Below are positions 49,332 to 54,373 of a DNA stretch of 54,373 bases, piece by piece. The notes below the pieces were generated by a model. It ran no database searches, had not been told where the DNA came from, and saw nothing but the letters and a program-made list of their open reading frames with translations. Each line of letters starts with the position of its first letter. The stretch's first letter is position 1. Origin of the DNA: Actinomycetes bacterium (GTDB lineage Bacteria > Actinomycetota > Acidimicrobiia > Acidimicrobiales > Bog-793); NCBI GenBank assembly GCA_021838945.1, contig JAKCCH010000009.1, positions 1-54,373 on the forward strand, given 5' to 3'. Position numbers and translations under genes: made by a program.

Positions 49332-49812
49332 TCCGGTCGTACTCGTCGAGGATGAACATCGTCTGGGTGGACCGCACTCCCTCCATGGTCTGGAGCCGTT
49401 CGAGGACGACGTCTCGAAGCGTCTCCACATCCGCCACCCTCACGAGCAGCACGAAGTCGAAACCGCCGGCCGTCAGCGCCACGTACTGCGCACCCGGAAG
49501 GTCGCGGAGCTCGTCACGGAGCTCGCGCCAGCTGCGTTGATCGACGCTCACGATGATGAGAGCCGAGACGTCGAGCCCGAGACGGTGCGGGTCGGTCCTG
49601 ACCGTGAATCCGGTGATCACGCCCTCGTCGCGCATGCGCGCGAGGCGCTGGTAGGCGTTCGCCCGCGACACCCCCGCCTCGGACGCGATCTCGTTCACCG
49701 AGCGCCGCCCGTCGGCCCGGAGCAGCTCGATGATCCGTCGATCGACCTCGTCGACGCTCGTGCGGGTGGACCGAGCAGACCGTCCAGAGACTGAACTCGA
49801 TGAGTCGGTCAT
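49321..49812 (-). CDS. Lrp/AsnC family transcriptional regulator
   Basis: A 163-residue feast/famine regulator. The N-terminal winged helix reads 'VDEVDRRIIELLRADGRRSV' with HTH 'NEIASEAGVSRANAYQRLAR', followed by 'LGLDVSALIIVSVD' and a RAM (ACT-like) ligand-binding domain ('GAQYVALTAGGFDFVLLVRV'). I chose ATG 49812 because a TACGAT box ends 7 nt upstream; the GTG at 49866 would start upstream of the promoter. It is divergent from the aromatic amino acid hydroxylase gene and 3.6 kb from lat, so either pathway could be its target. An amino acid is the likely co-ligand. Confidence 0.9.
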   Translation of the reverse strand: MTDSSSSVSGRSARSTRTSVDEVDRRIIELLRADGRRSVNEIASEAGVSRANAYQRLARMRDEGVITGFTVRTDPHRLGLDVSALIIVSVDQRSWRELRDELRDLPGAQYVALTAGGFDFVLLVRVADVETLRDVVLERLQTMEGVRSTQTMFILDEYDRITR

Positions 49813-49819
49813 AGAGACG

Positions 49820-49825
49820 ATCGTA
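49820..49825 (-). promoter_or_regulatory. -10 box TACGAT for leaderless lrp-type gene
   Basis: On the minus strand TACGAT ends 7 nt before ATG 49812. Confidence 0.62.
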
Positions 49826-49826
49826 G

Positions 49827-49856
49827 CTGTACAGGTCGACTCATGGGACATATGTC
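49827..49856. promoter_or_regulatory. Paired palindromes in the lrp/hydroxylase intergenic region
   Basis: Two perfect palindromes, CTGTACAG (49827-49834) and GACATATGTC (49847-49856), have centres exactly 21 bp apart, two helical turns. They cover the -35 region of the lrp-type gene. Lrp/AsnC proteins bind such sites on one face of DNA, so this is a candidate autoregulatory operator; binding is inference. Confidence 0.45.
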
Positions 49857-49898
49857 TCGACTTCACCGCCGTTCAGCAAGAAACTCATCCGAATCGGG

Positions 49899-49904
49899 CA
49901 TACT
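49899..49904 (+). promoter_or_regulatory. Putative -10 box CATACT for the hydroxylase gene
   Basis: CATACT lies 33 nt before ATG 49938. The resulting ~27-nt leader contains the SD GGGAGG (49925-49930). Confidence 0.4.
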
Positions 49905-49937
49905 CGGAGACACACGCACGTCCTGGGAGGATTCGAC

Positions 49938-50825
49938 ATGGCGACCGCCAGTGGCTACTCACCGGTCATCGAGTCAGCCGATGGACTCCGGGTCGAGTTG
50001 GACGACGACCATCCCGGCTTCGCCGACCCTCGGTATCGACAGCGCAGGGACGAGATCGCCGCCATCTCGGCGTCGCATGTTCCCGGGCGTCCGATCCCGA
50101 CCGTCGACTACAACGACACCGAGCACGAAGTCTGGCGCATCGTGTCGCGCGAGCTCGCTCCCAAGCATGCGCGCTATGCGTGCCGGGCCTTCAACAACGC
50201 CCGCGAGGAGCTGCAGCTGCCGACCGATCACGCGCCCCAGCTCGACGAGGTGAGCGAACGCTTGACCCCGCTGACAGGCTTCGCCTACCAGCCGGTGGCC
50301 GGCCTCGCGCCGCTTCGCGACTTCTATGGGGCGTTCGCGGAGCGACGCTTCTTCTCGACGCAGTACCTGAGGCACCATTCGGTCCCGTTGTACACGCCCG
50401 AGCCGGACATCATCCACGAGGTGATCGGTCACGCGAACCAGCTGGCCGACCACGACTTCGCAAGCATCTGCGCGGAGGTCGGGAAGGCGGTCGCGCGAAC
50501 CGAGGCGCCCGAGGCGCTCGCCTTCATGTCCCGGGTGTTCTGGTTCACGCTCGAGTTCGGCGTCGTCATGGAGGACGGCGAGCCGAAGGCCTACGGCGCC
50601 GGGCTCCTCTCCTCGTACGGCGAGATGGACGTGTTCCAACGGGCCGAGATCCGCCCGCTCGACTTCGCCGAGATGGGCTCGACCGAATACGACATCACGC
50701 ACTACCAGCCGATCCTCTACTCGTCCTCGTCCTTCGAGCAGCTCGTGGAGGACCTGACGCGCTTCTACGGCACCTTCGACGACTCGGTCCACGAGAGACT
50801 CGTCGCAGCCCGCACGAGCGCCTGA
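49938..50825 (+). CDS. phhA: Biopterin-dependent aromatic amino acid hydroxylase (phenylalanine 4-hydroxylase-like)
   Basis: A 295-residue monooxygenase of the bacterial PheH type, without the regulatory ACT domain of animal enzymes. The iron facial triad is visible: H160 and H165 in 'PDIIHEVIGHANQLADHDFA' and E206 in 'FWFTLEFGVV'. 'GFAYQPVAGL' and 'RRFFSTQYLRHHSVPLYTPE' are family-conserved. Phe versus Trp/Tyr specificity is not certain, but prokaryotic members usually make tyrosine from phenylalanine. SD GGGAGG precedes ATG 49938. It is divergent from an Lrp-type regulator that may control it. Confidence 0.88.
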   Translation: MATASGYSPVIESADGLRVELDDDHPGFADPRYRQRRDEIAAISASHVPGRPIPTVDYNDTEHEVWRIVSRELAPKHARYACRAFNNAREELQLPTDHAPQLDEVSERLTPLTGFAYQPVAGLAPLRDFYGAFAERRFFSTQYLRHHSVPLYTPEPDIIHEVIGHANQLADHDFASICAEVGKAVARTEAPEALAFMSRVFWFTLEFGVVMEDGEPKAYGAGLLSSYGEMDVFQRAEIRPLDFAEMGSTEYDITHYQPILYSSSSFEQLVEDLTRFYGTFDDSVHERLVAARTSA

Positions 50826-50838
50826 GCGTCGCCTCTTG

Positions 50839-50844
50839 TAGGTT
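50839..50844 (+). promoter_or_regulatory. Putative -10 box TAGGTT for the beta-lactamase-fold gene
   Basis: TAGGTT lies in the 70-nt gap after the hydroxylase, predicting a ~45-nt leader with GGAGGG (50872-50877) upstream of ATG 50896. Confidence 0.45.
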
Positions 50845-50895
50845 GCCGACCGGCGCCGATGGCCGGTGCCGACCCCGGGTTGGAGGGCGTGAGTG

Positions 50896-52029
50896 ATGGC
50901 TGAGGTGTCGGGGAGCTGCGATTCCCGTTTCGAGGCGGTTCGCCGGGAATTCGAGTCGAACCTCGATCAAGGTCTCGACGTCGGGGCCTCCGTGGCCGTG
51001 TTCGTGGATGGCGATCCGGTCGTCGACCTGTGGGGCGGTCACCTCGACTCGGGCAGGACGGAGCCGTGGCACGAGGACACCATCATCAACGTCTTCTCGA
51101 CCACGAAGACGATGACGGCCTTGTGCGCGCACATGCTCGCCGACCGAGGCGAGCTCGACTTCCATGCGCCGGTGGCGAAGTACTGGCCGGAGTTCGCTGC
51201 CTCGGGCAAGGAAGGCGTGCAGGTCCGCCACCTCATGTCGCACACCGCCGGCCTCTCCGGCTGGCAGGAACCCCTCACGGTCGAGGACCTCTATGACTGG
51301 GAGAGGGCGACCTCGCTGCTGGCCGCCCAGGAACCCTGGTGGGAGCCCGGTGCGTTCTCGGGTTATCACGCGCTGACGCAGGGCTACCTCGTCGGCGAAG
51401 TGATCCGGCGGGTGAGCGGCCGATCGGTCGGTCAGTTCTTCGCAGAGGAGATCGCCGGTCCCCTCGACGCCGACTTCCACATCGGAACGCCCGCGTCGGT
51501 GGACGATCGAGTGGCGGCGCTCATCCCGCCCGAGGGACTCCCGACGGAAGCAGACTTCCAACCTGGCAGCCTCGCACTGCGCACCCTCTCGAACCCGAGG
51601 CTCGACGGTTCCGAGTCGGCGACGGTTCCGTGGCGGAGGGCCGAGATCCCGGCGGCGAACGGCCATGGCAATGCCCGCTCGGTCGCGCTCGTGCACTCGG
51701 TCGTCGCGTGCGGTGGCTCGGCACGGGGCGTCCGGTTGCTCTCGGAGGCCGGATGCCGGACGATCTTCGACGAGCAGTCGAACGGCACTGACGCGGTTCT
51801 CGGCGTGCCGATCCGCTTCGGCATGGGCTTCGGCCTCTCGAGCGAGACGATGCCCGTCGGACCTGAGACCTATTTCTGGGGTGGATGGGGAGGCTCGATC
51901 ATCGTCGTCGACCTCGAGACGCGGATGTCCGTCGCCTACGTGATGAACCGGATGGAGTCCGGACTCGTCGGCGACCTGCGGGGAGCCACGCTGGTGCTCG
52001 CAGCGGCAACCTCGGTGCTCGGCGCATGA
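50896..52029 (+). CDS. Serine hydrolase of the beta-lactamase/EstA family
   Basis: A 377-residue class C beta-lactamase-fold esterase. It has no signal peptide, so it is probably cytoplasmic. The nucleophile motif is S68-T-T-K in 'NVFSTTKTMTALC', 'VRHLMSHTAGLSGW' follows, and Y157 in 'SGYHALTQGYLVGEVIRRVS' is the general base (YxN replaced by Y-H-A, common in esterases). The C-terminal 'GWGGSIIVVDLETRMSVAYV' corresponds to the KTG-region H/W-x-G strand. Such enzymes are usually lipid or ester hydrolases rather than antibiotic-degrading. ATG 50896 is preferred; GTG 50893 directly precedes it. Confidence 0.87.
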   Translation: MAEVSGSCDSRFEAVRREFESNLDQGLDVGASVAVFVDGDPVVDLWGGHLDSGRTEPWHEDTIINVFSTTKTMTALCAHMLADRGELDFHAPVAKYWPEFAASGKEGVQVRHLMSHTAGLSGWQEPLTVEDLYDWERATSLLAAQEPWWEPGAFSGYHALTQGYLVGEVIRRVSGRSVGQFFAEEIAGPLDADFHIGTPASVDDRVAALIPPEGLPTEADFQPGSLALRTLSNPRLDGSESATVPWRRAEIPAANGHGNARSVALVHSVVACGGSARGVRLLSEAGCRTIFDEQSNGTDAVLGVPIRFGMGFGLSSETMPVGPETYFWGGWGGSIIVVDLETRMSVAYVMNRMESGLVGDLRGATLVLAAATSVLGA

Positions 52030-52102
52030 GCGCCGCCTCGACGCCGGTTCGTTCCCCCGAGGGGCAGGTGGCAGCGCCGGAGCACCTCGCCCAGCTGCTC
52101 GG

Positions 52103-52184
52103 TGCGGGCGAGAGGACTCGAACCTCCACCCCCGAAGGGACCGGGACCTAAACCCGGCGCGTCTGCCAGTTTCGCCACGCCCGC
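52103..52184 (-). tRNA. tRNA-Leu(UAG)
   Basis: Read on the minus strand, a 7-bp acceptor stem GCGGGCG / CGCCCGC with discriminator A encloses a full cloverleaf. The D arm reads 'TGGCGAAACTGGCAGACGCG' and the anticodon arm CCGGG-TTTAGGT-CCCGG has TAG in the loop. A long class II variable arm with a CCC-TTCG-GGG hairpin and the T loop GGTTCGAGTCC follow. Anticodon UAG decodes CUA-family leucine. CCA is not encoded (the following bases read CCG). Confidence 0.95.
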
Positions 52185-52204
52185 AGCGGTGAGACTTCGC
52201 AGGA

Positions 52205-52210
52205 AGCGTA
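52205..52210 (-). promoter_or_regulatory. Putative -10 box TACGCT for tRNA-Leu
   Basis: On the minus strand TACGCT lies 20 nt upstream of the mature tRNA 5' end, leaving a ~13-nt precursor leader. Confidence 0.5.
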
Positions 52211-52239
52211 CTTCGGCGGTCCGGTGGCGCGTGGTCCGG

Positions 52240-52245
52240 TAGCCT
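52240..52245 (+). promoter_or_regulatory. Putative -10 box TAGCCT for clpP
   Basis: TAGCCT lies 70 nt before the clpP ATG and faces away from the tRNA-Leu promoter. The predicted ~64-nt leader carries the SD AGGAGG (52299-52304). Confidence 0.5.
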
Positions 52246-52315
52246 CGGCTCGCCGGTCGGGGCACGAGTAGACAGCAGCACGACGGCCGAGCTGACACAG
52301 GAGGACGGTGCCATC

Positions 52316-52921
52316 ATGACGAGCGACGTGGCGAAGGTGGCCGCCCAGGGCGGTGGTCTGTCGGACGCTTCGGCCGACGTGTTCAAGCAGCTCCTGAAGG
52401 AGCGCATCGTGTTCCTCGGCACTCAGGTCGACCAGAGCTCGGCGAACCTGATCTGTGCCCAGCTCCTCCTGCTCGAGGCCGAGGATCCGGACCGGGACGT
52501 CTACCTCTACATCAACTCGCCCGGTGGATCGGTCACCGACGGCCTCGCGATCTACGACACCATGCAGTTCGTCCGCTGCGACGTCTCCACGATCTGCCTC
52601 GGCCTCGCTGCTTCGATGGGCCAGTTCCTCCTGTGTGCAGGCACTCCCGGCAAGCGCTTCGCCCTGCCGCACTCACGGATCCTCATGCACCAGCCGTCGG
52701 GCCAGATGCAGGGCCAGGCGACCGACATCAAGATCCAGGCGGAGCAGATCGTCTACCTGAAGCGCATGATGGCCGAGCGCATCGCGCTCCACACCGGCCA
52801 ACCCGTGGAACGCATCGAGGCCGACTCCGACCGCGACCGGTGGTTCACGGCGGAGGAAGCGAAGGACTACGGCTTCATCGACCAGGTGATCCACCGCTCC
52901 TCGCTGAAGGCCGTTTCCTGA
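52316..52921 (+). CDS. clpP: ATP-dependent Clp protease proteolytic subunit
   Basis: A 201-residue ClpP serine protease subunit. The catalytic Ser is S100 in '[14 protein letters not shown]' and the His is H125 in '[14 protein letters not shown]'; an Asp lies in '[20 protein letters not shown]'. '[20 protein letters not shown]' is the substrate-binding strand. Actinobacteria usually have clpP1-clpP2 in tandem followed by clpX. Here clpP stands alone, flanked by a tRNA and a glycosyltransferase, so the partner subunit must be elsewhere or this is an additional copy. ATG 52316 follows an AGGAGG with an 11-nt spacer. Confidence 0.94.
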   Translation: MTSDVAKVAAQGGGLSDASADVFKQLLKERIVFLGTQVDQSSANLICAQLLLLEAEDPDRDVYLYINSPGGSVTDGLAIYDTMQFVRCDVSTICLGLAASMGQFLLCAGTPGKRFALPHSRILMHQPSGQMQGQATDIKIQAEQIVYLKRMMAERIALHTGQPVERIEADSDRDRWFTAEEAKDYGFIDQVIHRSSLKAVS

Positions 52922-54165
52922 CCCACTCGGTCGTCATCGTCTCCTACCGACCCACCGACCATCTGGCTCGGTGCCTCGAGTCGGTCCACTCCCAGGCGGA
53001 GCACGTCGGGGAGGTCGACGTGGTGGTCGTCGACAACGCATCTCCCGGCGAGGCGGCGAGCCGGATCGCGGCACGGCACGGCGCCCGCACGGTCCGCCTC
53101 GCAGAGAACGGGGGATTCGCCGCGGGCGCCAACGCCGGTGCCGCCCACGCCAAGGGAGACGTCATCGCTTTCCTCAACGACGACGCGCGAGCAGGGGAGC
53201 GCTGGCTCGCCAGTGCCTCGTCTGTGCTCGAGGACCCGACCGTCGGCGCCGTCGGCCCGAAGATCGTCCTCACCGGCCGCTACCTCGAGATATTCCTCGA
53301 CGACGAGACCTGGTGGGCCGACGGGGACGCTCGCCCGCTCGGACGGCGCCTGATGACGGCGACGCTCGGCGGACGTGACGTGCTGCCCTACCTCGTCGGC
53401 GACGGCGTTCACCGCCTCGAAACGGACCCCGGTGCACCTCGGCCCCTCCGAGACGAGGACGGCCGCAGCGAAGAGGTGGTCGATGATCGCCGCCCACATC
53501 GCTGGCGCTGGACCTCGGGGCGAGGGATCCCGTTCTACGTCCCGATGCCGCCGGGAAGCGGCCCGGTCGAGCTACGTCTCAACGGCGAGCCGATCAGGCC
53601 CGCTCGGGTCGTCGACCTGCTCAACAGCGTCGGCTGCTACCTGCGTGAGGACGGCTACGTCGGAGACGTCGGGTCGGAGGTGGCCGACGACGCTGAATTC
53701 GACTCGTGGGAGGAGCGCTTCGCGCTGTCGGGGGCAGCCCTCGTGACGACTCGAGAGGTGCTCGAGAAGGTGGGCAGGTTCGAGGAGCGTTTCTTCGCCT
53801 ACTACGAGGATGCCGACTGGTGTTGGCGCGCCCGCCTGCAGGGTTACCGTCTCCTCTTCGACCCGACGGCGGCGGTCCGTCACGAGAGGGGAGCGACGAG
53901 CGGCGGCGTCCTGTCGAGGAGGGTCCACTTCCTGCTCGAGCGCAACCGTCTGCTCACGTTGCTGCGGAACGCGCCCTTGGAGATGGCGGCTCGTGAGACC
54001 TGGAAGAAACGCCGAGGTGGGGGCGACGACGGGGTGGCCGAGGTGATCCACCGTGTCCTGCCGAGGGTGCTCGCCGAACGAGCACTGCTCAGCCGGTCTT
54101 GGGTCCTCGGCCCTCGGGAGGTCGCCGAGCGTTGGGCAGGCGTCGACGTCCCGGCCGAGATGTGA
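52918..54165 (+). CDS. GT2-family glycosyltransferase with an inserted domain; CTG start proposed
   Basis: A 415-residue family-2 glycosyltransferase, resembling rhamnosyltransferases of cell-wall assembly. The GT-A core starts '[20 protein letters not shown]', with '[20 protein letters not shown]', '[15 protein letters not shown]', the D-x-D in '[16 protein letters not shown]' and '[20 protein letters not shown]'. Between the two halves of the core (~residues 120-245) is a ~120-residue insert ending near '[15 protein letters not shown]' that looks like a beta-rich accessory domain. No ATG, GTG or TTG lies between the clpP-internal shadow and the first strand. CTG 52918 overlaps the clpP stop (CTGA) with GAAGG 7 nt upstream, so it is the best start. 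Donor and acceptor are unknown. Confidence 0.82.
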   Translation: MTHSVVIVSYRPTDHLARCLESVHSQAEHVGEVDVVVVDNASPGEAASRIAARHGARTVRLAENGGFAAGANAGAAHAKGDVIAFLNDDARAGERWLASASSVLEDPTVGAVGPKIVLTGRYLEIFLDDETWWADGDARPLGRRLMTATLGGRDVLPYLVGDGVHRLETDPGAPRPLRDEDGRSEEVVDDRRPHRWRWTSGRGIPFYVPMPPGSGPVELRLNGEPIRPARVVDLLNSVGCYLREDGYVGDVGSEVADDAEFDSWEERFALSGAALVTTREVLEKVGRFEERFFAYYEDADWCWRARLQGYRLLFDPTAAVRHERGATSGGVLSRRVHFLLERNRLLTLLRNAPLEMAARETWKKRRGGGDDGVAEVIHRVLPRVLAERALLSRSWVLGPREVAERWAGVDVPAEM

Positions 54166-54190
54166 CGGCGGGGCGGATCCCCCTCCGTCC

Positions 54191-54373
54191 TCAAGGAGCC
54201 GAGATGCCCGCCACCGGTTCGCCCCCGAGGCTCGCTTGTGTGCCCGCGTTCGGTGCCCGCCCGTGGCACAGGATCGTGCCGTTCGAGGTCACGAGGTAGT
54301 AGCCGTTCCCGCCGACCGCAGCGGCGAGTCCGACGACCCTGTTGCCAGGGCTCGAGCCGTAGCTGGCGGCCTT
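54191..54373 (-). CDS. Repeat protein, C-terminal fragment (runs off the right edge)
   Basis: The last 60 residues of a protein read on the minus strand, open to the window edge and ending at TGA (54191-54193). They contain one and a half propeller-type repeats: 'AASYGS', 'NRVVGLAAAVGGNGYYLVTS', 'NGTILCHGRAPN' and 'LGGEPVAGISAP'. It is the same repeat class as the secreted protein at 14.7-16.5 kb. It is convergent with the glycosyltransferase gene, 25 nt away. Start and full size are outside the window; secretion is assumed by analogy. Confidence 0.75.
   Translation of the reverse strand, partial: KAASYGSSPGNRVVGLAAAVGGNGYYLVTSNGTILCHGRAPNAGTQASLGGEPVAGISAP

Noticed and set aside
50896-52029. 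Antibiotic-resistance beta-lactamase
   Set aside because: No signal peptide, YxN is Y-H-A, and overall pattern is of EstA-type esterases.

Overview
The window is high-GC DNA (roughly two-thirds to 70% G+C by eye) packed with genes and reads as a chromosomal core segment of an actinobacterium. Four things point to class Acidimicrobiia or a close relative. One is the mtrA-mtrB-GerMN lipoprotein locus. Another is the xerC-whiG-type sigma-rpsB-tsf-pyrH-frr-cdsA-dxr-rseP-ispG order. A third is an F420-type luciferase-like oxidoreductase and type II DAHP synthase. The last is the secreted 'G-x-G-Y-W-L-V / F-G-D-A' repeat proteins at 14.7-16.5 kb and at the right edge. I see no insertion sequence, prophage, CRISPR array or rRNA. 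One tRNA gene, Leu(UAG), is present.

Layout. (1) 0-3.3 kb: end of mreC, mreD and PBP2, the cell-elongation cluster, without rodA. (2) 3.3-11.4 kb: RNase E/G, L21, L27, a YqgE protein, Obg, proB, an unknown gene and proA. (3) 11.4-20 kb: a MoxR/VWA pair, a histidine phosphatase, a secreted repeat/GH25-like protein, type II DAHP synthase, an LLM oxidoreductase, nadD and rsfS. (4) 20-23 kb, minus strand: mtrA-mtrB-lipoprotein signalling operon. (5) 23.1-34.7 kb: xerC, sigma factor, ribosome/translation genes, UMP kinase, CDP-diglyceride synthase, two MEP-pathway genes flanking a site-2 protease, and an Eis-like acetyltransferase. (6) 34.7-39.3 kb, minus strand: an SbcC/YhaN-like ATPase and SbcD/YhaO-like nuclease pair. 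(7) 39.4-52 kb: accessory metabolism. This comprises VOC protein, PaaG-like crotonase, ThDP enzyme, a lysine 6-aminotransferase/aldehyde dehydrogenase operon, an HpnO-like aminotransferase with HpnA, a hydrolase-like lipoprotein lacking catalytic residues, an Lrp regulator, an aromatic amino acid hydroxylase and a serine hydrolase. (8) 52-54.4 kb: tRNA-Leu, clpP, a GT2 glycosyltransferase and the tail of another repeat protein.

How the genes fit together. Many adjacent genes overlap by ATGA/GTGA, indicating translational coupling within operons (mreC-mreD, obg-proB, xerC-sigma, pyrH-frr, mtrB-lipoprotein, nuclease-ATPase, lat-ALDH). The promoters show a striking regularity. At least twelve first genes have a TANNNT hexamer ending exactly 6 or 7 nt before the start codon, the signature of leaderless mRNAs. 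This pattern also settled several start codons. Lysine degradation (lat + ALDH), hopanoid side-chain chemistry (HpnO-like + HpnA) and an Lrp-type sensor next to an aromatic hydroxylase are the main functional modules outside the housekeeping core.

Most notable observations: the leaderless promoter grammar; a lipoprotein alpha/beta-hydrolase with the nucleophile Ser and His replaced; a glycosyltransferase whose only sensible start is CTG overlapping the clpP stop; an SMC-like ATPase with two membrane helices where a zinc hook would be; Obg with a degenerate G4 motif; and CdsA with a ~260-residue disordered N-terminal extension. All functional calls rest on motif recognition from memory. No searches were run.
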